A DNA stretch of 64,000 nt from Streptomyces sclerotialus (GTDB lineage Bacteria > Actinomycetota > Actinomycetes > Streptomycetales > Streptomycetaceae), in the NCBI RefSeq assembly GCF_040907265.1, contig NZ_JBFOHP010000002.1, positions 6,386,001-6,450,000 on the forward strand, written 5' to 3'. This document shows, in pieces, positions 11,818-20,285 of this stretch (within the stretch, counting starts at the first letter, position 1; each line of letters starts with the position of its first letter). The notes beneath the pieces are model-generated. The model worked only from the letters and a program-made list of their open reading frames with translations, was not told the origin of the DNA and searched no databases. The position numbers and the translations under genes were made by a program.

Positions 11818-13484
11818 GCGCCCCCGAGAAGACCACGGCACCGGACGGCCGTCCGCTGTCCTACGAGAGCGGCGAGCGCGACCGCCCGCTGCTGGACCGC
11901 ACGATCGGCGCCGATCTGGAGCTGGCCATCGAGCGGTTCGGCGACCGCGAGGCGATGGTCGACGTGACCGGCGGCCGGCGCTGGACGTACGAGCAGTTCG
12001 GCCGCGCCGTCGACGAGGTCGCGCTCGGCCTGCTCGCCAAGGGCGTCACCAAGGGTGACCGGGTGGGCATCTGGGCGCCCAACTGCCCCGAATGGACGCT
12101 GGTCCAGTACGCCACGGCCCGCATCGGCGCCGTCATGGTCAACATCAACCCGGCCTACCGGGTGCACGAACTGGCCTACGTGCTGAACCAGTCGGGCATC
12201 GAGGTGCTGGTCTCCGCGACCGCGCACAAGTCCAGCGACTACCGGCGGATGGTGGCGGAGGTGCGCCCGGACGCGGCCCGCCTCCGCGAGGTCGTGTACA
12301 TCGCCGACCCCACCTGGGAGGAACTGCTGGCGGCGGGTACCGCGGTACCCGCCGCCCGCCTGGTGGAGATCGCGGCCACCCTCACCCCCGACGACCCGAT
12401 CAACATCCAGTACACCTCCGGCACCACCGGCTTCCCCAAGGGCGCCACCCTCTCCCACCGCAACATCCTCAACAACGGCTACTGGGTGGGCGAGACCGTC
12501 GGCTACACCGAACAGGACCGGGTCTGCCTGCCGGTGCCCTTCTACCACTGCTTCGGCATGGTCATGGGCAACCTCGCGATCACCACGCACGGCGCCTGCT
12601 CCGTCATCCCGGCCCCCGCCTTCGACCCGGCCGCGACGCTCCGCGCCGTCCAGCAGGAACGCTGCACCTCCCTCTACGGCGTCCCGACGATGTTCATCGC
12701 CGAGCTGAACCTCCCCGACTTCGCCTCGTACGACCTGAGTTCGCTGCGGACCGGCATCATGGCGGGCTCGCCCTGCCCGGTGGAGGTCATGAAGCGGGTG
12801 GTCGCCGAGATGCACATGGCGGAGGTCTCCATCTGCTACGGCATGACCGAGACCTCGCCGGTCTCCACCCAGACCCGCCGCGACGACGACCTGGAGCACC
12901 GCACGGAGACCGTCGGCCGGGTGCTGCCGCACGTCGAGGTGAAGGTCGTCGACCCGGCGTCGGGGGAGACGGTGCCGCGCGGTGAACCGGGCGAACTGTG
13001 CACCCGTGCGTACAGCGTGATGCTCGGCTACTGGGAGGAGCCGGAGCGCACCGCCGAGGCCGTCGACGCGGACGGCTGGATGCACACCGGTGACCTGGCC
13101 GTCATGAACGACGACGGCTATCTCCGCATCGTCGGCCGCATCAAGGACATGATCATCCGGGGTGGCGAGAACGTCTATCCGCGGGAGATCGAGGAGTTCC
13201 TCTACTCCCACCCGAAGATCGCGGACGTCCAGGTCGTCGGCGTACCGGACGAGAAGTACGGCGAGGAGATCGCCGCCTGCGTCATCCTCAAGGACCCGGC
13301 GGCCACCCTCACGCAGGCGGAGCTCGCCGACTTCTGCCGCGACCGCCTCGCCCACTACAAGATCCCCCGCTACCTCGACATCCTCGACTCCTTCCCGATG
13401 ACGGTCAGCGGCAAGGTCCGCAAGGTCGAACTCCGCGCCCGGCTGGCGGGGGAGACGGCCGGCGGCTCACCCGGCCAGGCGTAG
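11814..13484 (+). CDS. acyl-CoA synthetase, long/medium-chain fatty acid type (ACSF2-like)
   Basis: This is a second adenylate-forming enzyme of 556 residues. It has [16 protein letters not shown] (about 202-217), [15 protein letters not shown] (about 343), the hinge region [20 protein letters not shown], and the terminal lysine motif MTVSGKVRK. The GMTE and GGENVYP motifs place it near the ACSF2/FadD branch. ATG 11814 overlaps the previous stop and has AGGAGG upstream. The two ligases are only distantly alike, so they probably activate different acids or serve successive steps. The 3' end overlaps the convergent hydrolase gene by 18 bp. Confidence 0.87.
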   Translation: MSAPEKTTAPDGRPLSYESGERDRPLLDRTIGADLELAIERFGDREAMVDVTGGRRWTYEQFGRAVDEVALGLLAKGVTKGDRVGIWAPNCPEWTLVQYATARIGAVMVNINPAYRVHELAYVLNQSGIEVLVSATAHKSSDYRRMVAEVRPDAARLREVVYIADPTWEELLAAGTAVPAARLVEIAATLTPDDPINIQYTSGTTGFPKGATLSHRNILNNGYWVGETVGYTEQDRVCLPVPFYHCFGMVMGNLAITTHGACSVIPAPAFDPAATLRAVQQERCTSLYGVPTMFIAELNLPDFASYDLSSLRTGIMAGSPCPVEVMKRVVAEMHMAEVSICYGMTETSPVSTQTRRDDDLEHRTETVGRVLPHVEVKVVDPASGETVPRGEPGELCTRAYSVMLGYWEEPERTAEAVDADGWMHTGDLAVMNDDGYLRIVGRIKDMIIRGGENVYPREIEEFLYSHPKIADVQVVGVPDEKYGEEIAACVILKDPAATLTQAELADFCRDRLAHYKIPRYLDILDSFPMTVSGKVRKVELRARLAGETAGGSPGQA

Positions 13485-14267
13485 GAACGTCCACGGGTCG
13501 TGCGCGTTGAGCACCGTGATGCCCTCTTCGCGCGCGGCCCCGGCCAGCCTTCGCTGGTTGGCGATCCGCAGCCCCGCGTCCACCTGGGCGTCGAGCTGGA
13601 TGAAGTCCAGCAGCGGGTGGGAGGACGGGTCCTCGGCGGCGATCTCCCGGTGGTAGAAGTAGGCGTCCCCCGCGTGCAGCAGCCACCGGTCCCCGGCGCG
13701 CACGGCGATCCCGGCGTGCCCCGCGCTGTGCCCGCCCAGCGGCACGAGGAGGAAGTCCGGGCCGAGCCCCGCCAGTTCGCGGACGCCCGCGAAGCCGGCC
13801 CAGGTGTCGCCGCCGCTCCCTTCGTACGTCTCCCAGCGCGGGCCGTGCGCCCAGTGGGCGGGGCGGTAGCGGCGGCTGGGGGCTTCCGCCGCGGCGGCCG
13901 CCAGCTCCTCGGCCCGTACATGGACCCGCGCGGCGGGGAAGTCGGGCAGCCCGCCGGTGTGGTCCACGTCCAGATGGGTCACCGCGACGTGCCGGACGTC
14001 CTCGGCCCGGAACCCGAGCCGTTCGACCTGCCGTACGGCCGGTTCGGCGGGGTCCAGCGCGGGCGACGCCAGCTCCCGCCACACCGGGTCCAGGGTGTCC
14101 TGCGGACGGCGCACGTCCTCCGTACCCAGCCCGCTCTCGACCAGCACCAGCCCGTCCGCTGCCGTCTCGACGAGCAGGCAGTGGCAGACGACGGGCAGCG
14201 GGCGCGGCCCCGCGTAGGTCGCCTCGATGGTGGTCATCGAGCCGCAGTTGAGGTGGTGGACCTTCAT
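13467..14267 (-). CDS. metallo-beta-lactamase-fold hydrolase (AHL-lactonase-like)
   Basis: This is a 266-residue MBL-fold hydrolase resembling N-acyl-homoserine lactonases. The first metal motif is [10 protein letters not shown] (about 103), that is HxDxDH instead of HxHxDH. It is followed by [10 protein letters not shown] and LLHAGDAYF, which carry further ligands. The start [13 protein letters not shown] at 14267 is chosen over an upstream ATG because it gives the normal family N-terminus. It overlaps the TetR gene by 4 bp. Lactones of quorum or gamma-butyrolactone type are possible substrates, but none can be inferred firmly. Confidence 0.8.
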   Translation of the reverse strand: MKVHHLNCGSMTTIEATYAGPRPLPVVCHCLLVETAADGLVLVESGLGTEDVRRPQDTLDPVWRELASPALDPAEPAVRQVERLGFRAEDVRHVAVTHLDVDHTGGLPDFPAARVHVRAEELAAAAAEAPSRRYRPAHWAHGPRWETYEGSGGDTWAGFAGVRELAGLGPDFLLVPLGGHSAGHAGIAVRAGDRWLLHAGDAYFYHREIAAEDPSSHPLLDFIQLDAQVDAGLRIANQRRLAGAAREEGITVLNAHDPWTFLRLAG

Positions 14268-14872
14268 GCTTCCCCTCCGGTGGCGGCCGTCGCGAGCCGT
14301 GCCTCGATGTGCGCGCCGACCTGGCCGGCGATGGTGTGCAGGACGCCGGTGTCCCGGCGCACCTGGGCGAGCAGCAGGGCGCCCTGTACGGAGGAGAGCG
14401 CGAGGTCGGCCAGTTCGGCGGCCGTGTCCTCGGGCGCTCCCCACCCCTTCAGCTGTTCCCGCAGCTCCGCCAGCCAGCCTTCGTACGCCGCCGCGCAGGC
14501 GTCCTGGACCGGCCCCGCCTCGCCCGCCCGCTCCAGCGCGACGGTGGCGACCGGGCAGCCGTCCCGGTAGCCGGAGTCCGCCAGCCCGTCGGCCAGCACG
14601 CCGCCGAGCGCGGTCACCGCGGCGCGCGGCCCGTCCGCAGCGGCCACCGCCACGGCCATCCGCCGGCCCAGATCGCTCCCGGCCAGCGCCATCGCCTCGG
14701 CCGCCAACTGCTCCTTGCCGCCCGGGAAATGGAAGTACAGCGATCCCTTGGGCGCGCCGCTCGCAGTGAGGATCTGGTTGAGCCCGGTGGCGCCGTACCC
14801 CTGCCGCCGGAACAGCTCGGCGGCGGTACGCAGGATGCGTGCGCGCGTCTCTTGTCCCCCTGAACGTGTCAT
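14264..14872 (-). CDS. TetR-family regulator, LmrA/YxaF type
   Basis: This is a 202-residue repressor. The N-terminal helix-turn-helix (about 8-55) contains TRARILRTAAELFRRQGYG and ILTASGAPKGSLYFHFPGGK, the hallmark of the LmrA/YxaF branch. The C-terminal half is the ligand domain with CPVATVALE. It is the first gene of a two-gene unit with the MBL hydrolase. A perfect LmrA-like box lies 11 bp upstream of the start, so autoregulation is likely. The inducer is unknown; in Bacillus this branch responds to flavonoids and lincomycin-like compounds. Confidence 0.87.
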   Translation of the reverse strand: MTRSGGQETRARILRTAAELFRRQGYGATGLNQILTASGAPKGSLYFHFPGGKEQLAAEAMALAGSDLGRRMAVAVAAADGPRAAVTALGGVLADGLADSGYRDGCPVATVALERAGEAGPVQDACAAAYEGWLAELREQLKGWGAPEDTAAELADLALSSVQGALLLAQVRRDTGVLHTIAGQVGAHIEARLATAATGGEA

Positions 14873-14883
14873 GGCGAGGACCC

Positions 14884-14899
14884 TAGACCGACTGGTCTA
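14884..14899. promoter_or_regulatory. LmrA/YxaF-type operator
   Basis: TAGACC-GACT-GGTCTA is a perfect inverted repeat directly upstream of the TetR gene. It matches the known TAGACC...GGTCTA box of the Bacillus LmrA/YxaF (QdoR) repressors, the same TetR branch as the adjacent gene. Confidence 0.8.
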
Positions 14900-14931
14900 C
14901 ATAATTCAAGGTCCTCTCGGACCGCCGGGGC

Positions 14932-15300
14932 TCAAGGCCGGTCCAGCCGCAGCCGTTCCGCTCGGGGCAGGCCCGCGACGACCAGGTCGTAGGAGTCCTC
15001 GATCAGGTCGCGGACCAGGCCGTCCGGGAGGGCCCCGGCGAGCGAGACGGTGTTCCAGTGCCGCTTGTTGAGGTGGTAGCCGGGGACGACCTCGGGGTAC
15101 GCCGCGCGGAGCCGTACCGCTTCCTCCGGGTCGCACTTGAGGCTGACGGTGAGCGGGTCGGCGGCGTCCAGCGAGGAGAGAGCGAAGATCTTTCCGCCGA
15201 CCTTGTAGACCGCCAGGTCGGGGGCGCTGGGGAAGGGGAACTCCTCCACCGAGCCGTTGAATTCCAGGCAGAAGGCGCGCAGGGCGCGGTGATCGAACAT
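14932..15300 (-). CDS. YjbR/MmcQ-family protein
   Basis: This is a 122-residue protein of the CyaY-like fold YjbR/MmcQ family. It shows the typical spacing ALRAFCLEFNGSVEEFPF near the start, KVGGKIFALSS in the middle, VSLKCDP, and the C-terminal HLNKRHWNTVSL. The start at 15300 is the family start; an in-frame upstream ATG would add 29 unrelated residues. The family is thought to bind DNA or nucleotides, but its role is not established. Confidence 0.85.
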   Translation of the reverse strand: MFDHRALRAFCLEFNGSVEEFPFPSAPDLAVYKVGGKIFALSSLDAADPLTVSLKCDPEEAVRLRAAYPEVVPGYHLNKRHWNTVSLAGALPDGLVRDLIEDSYDLVVAGLPRAERLRLDRP

Positions 15301-15534
15301 GCGGTCATTGTGCCGAGAAGCGGGCGAACCGCATCGTCCGGGCCGGCGGCGGCCGTGCACGGGCGAGGAAAAGGGTGCTGCGCTCACAAGGACTTACCCG
15401 GCCAAGTTCACCCGGCCGGAGGGGAAGGCCCCGGCAGGCGGCGCCCGGGACGGCTGATCGCGCAGAGCCCTTGACCTGACGCCTCGTCATATGGCTGATT
15501 GAAAGGCCTTGACGAGGTGATGGAGGAAAGCCCT

Positions 15535-16317
15535 GTGCTCACGCTCGAAGGCAAGACCGCGATCATCACGGGTGCGGCCCGTGGCCAGGGCGCGGCCGAG
15601 GCCCGCCTGTTCGCCCGGCTCGGCGGGCGGGTGATCCTGGCCGACGTGCTGGACGAGCCCGGGAAGCGGGTGGCCGACGAGATCGGCGAGGCGGCACGCT
15701 ACGTCCACCTCGACGTCACCGACGAGGCGGGCTGGCAGACGGTCGTGGCCACCGCGACAGCGGAGTTCGGCGGCGTGGACGTACTGATCAACAATGCGGG
15801 CGTGCTCCGCTCGATGCCGCTGGCCGACGAGTCCGTGGAGAACTTCGAGCGCACGCTGCGGATCAACCTCGTCGGCCCGTTCCTCGGCATCAAGGCGGTC
15901 CAGGGGGCGATGGTCGCGGCCGGCGGCGGCTCGATCGTCAACATCTCCTCCGTGGGCGGCCTCACCGGCATCCCCCGGACGGGCGGCTACGGCGCCTCCA
16001 AGTGGGGGCTGCGCGGCCTGACGAAGATCGCCGCGCTGGAGCTCGGCCGGTACGGCATCCGGGTCAACTCCGTGCACCCCGGCGTCATCGACACCCCGAT
16101 GGTCGCGGAGGTCGCCGCCATGCCGGAGTCGGGCGCCCACCCGGGCGTCGCGCTGGGCCGCATCGGCCTGCCGGAGGACGTCGCGGGTCTGGTCGCCTTC
16201 CTCGCCTCGGACGCCTCGGCCTACCTCACCGGCGCCGAGATCGCCGTGGACGGCGGCTCGTCGGCCGGCCCGATGCCGCCGGCCGCCGCACAGGGCGAGG
16301 CGGCCGCTGTGGGATAA
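15535..16317 (+). CDS. short-chain dehydrogenase/reductase (3-alpha/20-beta-hydroxysteroid dehydrogenase-like)
   Basis: This is a classical SDR of about 260 residues. The NAD-binding motif TGAARGQG is near residue 14, DVTDE near 62, NNAG near 88, the catalytic serine in NISSVGG near 138, and YGASKWG (Y-x-x-x-K) near 152. GTG 15535 is chosen because GGAGG lies eight bases upstream; TTG 15499 and ATG 15520 are in frame but have weaker sites. The closest recognised relatives are the 20-beta-hydroxysteroid dehydrogenase/FabG-like enzymes of actinomycetes. The true substrate is not evident. Confidence 0.82.
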   Translation: MLTLEGKTAIITGAARGQGAAEARLFARLGGRVILADVLDEPGKRVADEIGEAARYVHLDVTDEAGWQTVVATATAEFGGVDVLINNAGVLRSMPLADESVENFERTLRINLVGPFLGIKAVQGAMVAAGGGSIVNISSVGGLTGIPRTGGYGASKWGLRGLTKIAALELGRYGIRVNSVHPGVIDTPMVAEVAAMPESGAHPGVALGRIGLPEDVAGLVAFLASDASAYLTGAEIAVDGGSSAGPMPPAAAQGEAAAVG

Positions 16318-16431
16318 CTCTCGCCCGCCGTTCCGCCAGGGGCGAATGGGGTATGACGCGACAGAACGGGCGCACGGTACCGGCTGGATCACGGCTGGTC
16401 CGTGCGCCCTTCCCGCGGGCGGGGCACTCCG

Positions 16432-16488
16432 TAGACTGTTCGGCAAGACGAACGGCACGTACGGCTGCCACCGTTCGCTCGACGGAAC
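16432..16488 (+). promoter_or_regulatory. promoter and tandem operators of the XRE-cupin regulator
   Basis: A TAGACT -10 box at 16432-16437 is followed at once by GTTCG-GCAAGA-CGAAC (16438-16453). A second copy with one arm mismatch, GTTCG-CTCGAC-GGAAC, lies at 16473-16488, 35 bp downstream. The same palindrome occurs before the hydroxyproline operon at 17238-17253. Confidence 0.72.
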
Positions 16489-16525
16489 GGGCGCGCGGCC
16501 GGCCGCGGTGGAAAGGGCGGGACAG

Positions 16526-17146
16526 GTGAGCGTCCCCGAGGGCTCGATCCGGGACATGCTGGCGGCGAACCTGAAGCGCGCCAGGGCGCAGCGGGGACTC
16601 TCGCTCTCCGAGCTCTCCCGGCGCTCCAGGATCGGCAAGGCGACGCTGTCGCAGCTGGAGTCCGGTACCGGAAACCCCACCATCGAGACGGTGTTCAGCC
16701 TCTCGCGCGCGCTGGAGGTGCCGATCTCCGGGCTGCTGGACACCCGCCCGGCCGACGGCCCGACCGTGGTGCGCGCCGCGGACGTGGAGGTGCTCAGCGG
16801 TGACGCGGTCGACCTGCGGCCGCTGCGCCGCTTCGAGCTGGGCGAGGGCGGCTTCGAGGTGTACGACCAGCAGGTACGCGAGGGCGCCCGGCAGGACTCG
16901 CTGGGCCACGTCGGCACCGAGCACACCGTCGTCCAGGCCGGCCGGCTGGCGGTGGACGTCGAGGGCGAGCGCATCGAGCTCGGGCCCGGGGACTACATCG
17001 GCTTCGACGCCTCGCGGCCGCACGCCTACACGGCGCTCGGCGGACCGGTCCGCTCCGTCCTGCTGCTCCAGTACCGGACGGACCGGCGACCGGAGGGCGC
17101 GGACGCACACACGGCCCCGCACACGCCCCCGGGCCCGCACGCCTGA
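16526..17146 (+). CDS. XRE-family regulator with C-terminal cupin domain
   Basis: This is a 206-residue regulator. The N-terminal helix-turn-helix (about 8-65) contains LSLSELSRRSRIGKATLSQLE, and the cupin domain (about 110-190) contains LGPGDYIGFDASRPHAYTAL. In this architecture the cupin senses a small metabolite or metal. GTG 16526 gives the normal length; upstream in-frame codons would add 60 residues lying in the promoter. It is immediately followed by the hydroxyproline operon, and both promoters carry the same GTTCG-N6-CGAAC palindrome. It therefore most likely represses itself and the operon, and is relieved by hydroxyproline or an intermediate. Confidence 0.87.
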   Translation: MSVPEGSIRDMLAANLKRARAQRGLSLSELSRRSRIGKATLSQLESGTGNPTIETVFSLSRALEVPISGLLDTRPADGPTVVRAADVEVLSGDAVDLRPLRRFELGEGGFEVYDQQVREGARQDSLGHVGTEHTVVQAGRLAVDVEGERIELGPGDYIGFDASRPHAYTALGGPVRSVLLLQYRTDRRPEGADAHTAPHTPPGPHA

Positions 17147-17201
17147 GAGGCGACCGCTCCCGGGTCCTGACTTTCTTACAGGCCGAATCACGCTCCTCCC
17201 A

Positions 17202-17253
17202 TTGACCATTCCCCTGGGCCGCTCCTAGCCTCACAGCGTTCGGTAAAGCGAAC
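17202..17253 (+). promoter_or_regulatory. promoter and operator of the hydroxyproline operon
   Basis: TTGACC (17202-17207) and TAGCCT (17226-17231) with an 18-bp spacer form a good housekeeping promoter. GTTCG-GTAAAG-CGAAC (17238-17253) covers the transcription start and ends just before the ribosome site. It matches the operator in front of the XRE-cupin gene. Confidence 0.78.
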
Positions 17254-17266
17254 GAAGGAGCGGCCC

Positions 17267-18487
17267 ATGCGGTCGATGAACGGAACGCGAGTGGTGGTGC
17301 TCGGCGCCGGCATCATCGGCGCGGCCTGCGCCCGCGAACTGGCCCTGACCGACGGCTTCCTGGTGACCGTCGTGGACCGGGGCGGCGCAGCCGAAGCGAC
17401 CACCGCACACGGCGAGGGCAACGTGCTCGTCTCCGACAAGGGGCCGGGCCCCGAACTCCGGCTCGCCCAGCTCTCCCGCCGCCTCTGGCCGGAGACACTG
17501 GCCGCCGTGGCCGGCCGCTCGCCCCGCGCCGCCGACGCCGTACGCGCCGTCGAGTGGGACCCCAAGGGCGGCATCGTCGTCGCCACCACCGGAACCGGCG
17601 CCGCGGAGCTCACCCGCTTCGCGGCCGCCCAGCGCACGGCCGGCGTACGGGCCGACCCCCTGGACGCCGCCGCGCTCGCCGCGGCCGAGCCGCACCTCAC
17701 CCGCGACCACACCGCGGCCCTGCACTACCCCGAGGACGCCCAGGTCCAGCCCGCGGCCGCGGCCACCGCGCTGCTCGGCGACGCCCTCGCGCACGGCGCC
17801 ACCCTCCGCACCGGCTGCGAAGTCCTCGCCGCCCGCACCCGCGGCGGCCGGCTCACCGCGGTCCGCACCACCGAAGGCGACCTCGCCGCCGACCTGTTCG
17901 TCAACGCGGCGGGCCCCTGGTCCGGACGGCTCGCCACCCGCCTCGGCGCCCCCGTCGACGTCCGCCCGCGCCGCGGCGACATCCTCGTCACCACCCCGCT
18001 GCCGCCCACCGTCTTCCACAAGGTCTACGACGCGGACTACGTGGGCGCGGTCGGCAGCAGCGCCGAGGAGCTGCAGACCTCGGCGGTCGTCGAGGCCACC
18101 CGCGGCGGCAGCGTGCTGCTCGGCTCCTCCCGCCGCCGCGCCGGTTTCGACGACCGGCTGCGCCCCGAGGTGCTGTCCGCCGTCGCCGCCAAGGCCCTCC
18201 GGCTCTTCCCGGGCCTCGCCGACGTGGCCGTGATGCGCGCCTACGGCGGCTTCCGCCCGTACGTACCCGACCACCTCCCCGTCATCGGCGCCGACCCGCG
18301 GCTGCCGGGCCTGTGGCACGCGAGCGGCCACGAGGGCGCCGGCATCGGCCTCTCGCTCGGCACCGCCCGCCTCCTGCGTGACCTGGTGAGCGGCGCCGAA
18401 CCGGAGATCGACCCGGCCCCGTTCCGGGTGGACCGCCCGGCCGTACTGGGCGCACCGCTGACGGCCCCGAGTGAGGAGAGCGCATGA
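17267..18487 (+). CDS. D-hydroxyproline dehydrogenase, DadA-like FAD subunit (beta)
   Basis: This is a 406-residue FAD-dependent amine oxidase of the DAO/DadA type. The dinucleotide fold RVVVLGAGIIGAACARELA is at about 8-26. The C-terminal FAD signature is GLWHASGHEGAGIGLSLGTA. It should oxidise cis-4-hydroxy-D-proline to 1-pyrroline-4-hydroxy-2-carboxylate. The next two genes code for a 2Fe-2S protein and a second flavoprotein, matching the heterotrimeric D-hydroxyproline dehydrogenase described from Pseudomonas. GAAGGAG precedes the ATG. Sarcosine or D-proline remain possible substrates, but the epimerase and DapA-type deaminase downstream argue for hydroxyproline. Confidence 0.85.
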   Translation: MRSMNGTRVVVLGAGIIGAACARELALTDGFLVTVVDRGGAAEATTAHGEGNVLVSDKGPGPELRLAQLSRRLWPETLAAVAGRSPRAADAVRAVEWDPKGGIVVATTGTGAAELTRFAAAQRTAGVRADPLDAAALAAAEPHLTRDHTAALHYPEDAQVQPAAAATALLGDALAHGATLRTGCEVLAARTRGGRLTAVRTTEGDLAADLFVNAAGPWSGRLATRLGAPVDVRPRRGDILVTTPLPPTVFHKVYDADYVGAVGSSAEELQTSAVVEATRGGSVLLGSSRRRAGFDDRLRPEVLSAVAAKALRLFPGLADVAVMRAYGGFRPYVPDHLPVIGADPRLPGLWHASGHEGAGIGLSLGTARLLRDLVSGAEPEIDPAPFRVDRPAVLGAPLTAPSEESA

Positions 18488-18801
18488 GTCCCCGACCGGT
18501 CCGCACCGCGCCCGGCGCCCCCGAACGGCCCCTGCAGATCACCGTGGACGGCGATCCCGTAGAGGGCGTCGCGGGCCGGAGCATCGCGGGGATACTGCTC
18601 GCGGCCGGCCGCACCTCCTGGCGCACGGCACGCTCGGGCGCCCCGCGCGGCGTGTTCTGCGGCATCGGCGTCTGCTTCGACTGCGTACTGACCGTCAACG
18701 GCGTCCCCGACGTACGCGCCTGCCGCCGCCGCGCAACGGACGGAGACGTGGTGACCACCCAGACGCGTGCGGCGGCGGACAACGGGGAGGCCGGGGCATG
18801 A
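18484..18801 (+). CDS. small 2Fe-2S subunit of D-hydroxyproline dehydrogenase (gamma)
   Basis: This is a 105-residue ferredoxin-like subunit (SoxA/HcnA-N type). The cysteines in FCGIGVCFDC (about 60-69) and the later C near 81 supply the cluster ligands. It overlaps the genes on both sides by ATGA, so the three dehydrogenase subunits are made together. It should carry electrons between the two flavoproteins. Confidence 0.85.
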   Translation: MSPRPVRTAPGAPERPLQITVDGDPVEGVAGRSIAGILLAAGRTSWRTARSGAPRGVFCGIGVCFDCVLTVNGVPDVRACRRRATDGDVVTTQTRAAADNGEAGA

Positions 18802-20285
18802 CGGCCGCACCCCGCACGGAGGACCGCCGCCACGTGGTCGTCGTAGGGGCCGGACCAGCGGGCCTCGCCGCCGCCGGTTCCGCGCTGGCCGCCGGGGCCC
18901 GGGTCACCCTCGCCGACGCGGCGGAGCGGCCCGGCGGCCAGTACCACCGCACGCTCCCCGAGGAGTTCGGCGGGCCGCGCGACGGCGGGTCCCACTTCGC
19001 CCGACTGCGCCGCCGCGTCCTGGACCACCCCCACTGCACCTGGCTCGCGGAAACGTCCGTCTGGGCACTGGAACGGCCGGACCCCGAGCAGCCGGGCCCG
19101 CCCCGCGTCCACACCCTGACCGGCCCCGCCGACGGCAACGACCGGCCCCGCCGCGTCCTCACCCCCGACGCCCTGGTCCTCGCCCCCGGCGCCCACGACC
19201 GCGTCCTGCCCTTCCCCGGGTGGGAGCTGCCCGGGGTGTACGCGGCCGGTGCCGCGCAGGCCCTCGTCAAGGGCGAGCGGCTGGCGGTCGGCGACGACGT
19301 GCTGCTCGCGGGCAGCGGCCCCTTCCTGCTCCCGGTCGCCACCGCCCTGCTGACGGCAGGCGCCGGCGTACGCGAAGTACTGGAGGCCAACACGCCCAAG
19401 ACGGTGGCCGCCGGCTGGACGCGCCGCCCCTGGCAACTCGCGGCGCAACCGGCCAAGGCCGCCGAACTGGCCCGCTGCACAGCCCTGTTGGTCCGCCACC
19501 GGGTCCCGTACCGCATGGGCCGGACCGTCATCGAGGCACGCGGGGACGGCCGCGTCGAGGAAGCGGTCACCGCGCGGCTGCGGCCCGACTGGTCGGTGGT
19601 CCCGGGCAGCGAGCGGACCGTCCCCGTGGACGCGCTCTGCGTCACCCACGGCTTCACTCCGCAGCTGGAACTCCCGCTCGCCGCGGGGTGCGCACTGCTG
19701 CGCACCCCGGCCGGCGAGTTCGTCGCCGTCGACGCCGACCAGCGCACCACCATGCCCGGCGTCTACGCGGCCGGGGAGATCACCGGTATCGCGGGCGCGC
19801 CCGCCGCCCGTACCGAAGGCGCACTGGCCGGCTGGTGCGCGGCCGGCGGCGACCCCGCGGCCCCCGCGCTGCACCGGGTCCGCCGCAACCGCGAGCGTGG
19901 CCGCGCCTTCGCCGCGCGGCTCGCCGCCGCCCACCCCGTCGGCCCCGCCTGGCCGGGCTGGCTGCGCCCGGAGACGGTGATCTGCCGCTGCGAGGAGACG
20001 GACTACGGCACGCTCCGCAGCGCCGCCACCGACGCGTCCGGCGCCGCGCCCCGCGTCATCAAACTCGCCACCCGCGCGGGCCTCGGCCCCTGCCAGGCCA
20101 GGATCTGCGGCCCCACCGTCGCCGAACTCACCGCCCGCCTGCACAGCCCTCCGCCGGGCCGCCCGGCGGAGGGCCTGCCACCCGCCGCGCCGCACCGCCG
20201 CCCCCTCGCCCAGCCCATCCGCCTGGGCGAGCTGGCCCGTACCCCCGACGGACCGGAACCCGACCCGAAGGAGAGCACCGCATGA
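18798..20285 (+). CDS. D-hydroxyproline dehydrogenase, FAD/NAD(P)-binding alpha subunit
   Basis: This is a 495-residue pyridine-nucleotide-disulphide-oxidoreductase fold protein of the HcnB/SoxA type. The first FAD motif is HVVVVGAGPAGLAAAGSALA near the start. GVYAAGEITGIAGA lies near residue 320. A C-terminal BFD-like cysteine cluster is formed by ICRCEE and GPCQARICGP. The start is at 18798, where ATG overlaps the previous stop; the longer in-frame extension lies inside the 2Fe-2S gene. With the two preceding subunits it forms the dehydrogenase complex. The final electron acceptor is not known from sequence. Confidence 0.85.
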   Translation: MTAAPRTEDRRHVVVVGAGPAGLAAAGSALAAGARVTLADAAERPGGQYHRTLPEEFGGPRDGGSHFARLRRRVLDHPHCTWLAETSVWALERPDPEQPGPPRVHTLTGPADGNDRPRRVLTPDALVLAPGAHDRVLPFPGWELPGVYAAGAAQALVKGERLAVGDDVLLAGSGPFLLPVATALLTAGAGVREVLEANTPKTVAAGWTRRPWQLAAQPAKAAELARCTALLVRHRVPYRMGRTVIEARGDGRVEEAVTARLRPDWSVVPGSERTVPVDALCVTHGFTPQLELPLAAGCALLRTPAGEFVAVDADQRTTMPGVYAAGEITGIAGAPAARTEGALAGWCAAGGDPAAPALHRVRRNRERGRAFAARLAAAHPVGPAWPGWLRPETVICRCEETDYGTLRSAATDASGAAPRVIKLATRAGLGPCQARICGPTVAELTARLHSPPPGRPAEGLPPAAPHRRPLAQPIRLGELARTPDGPEPDPKESTA

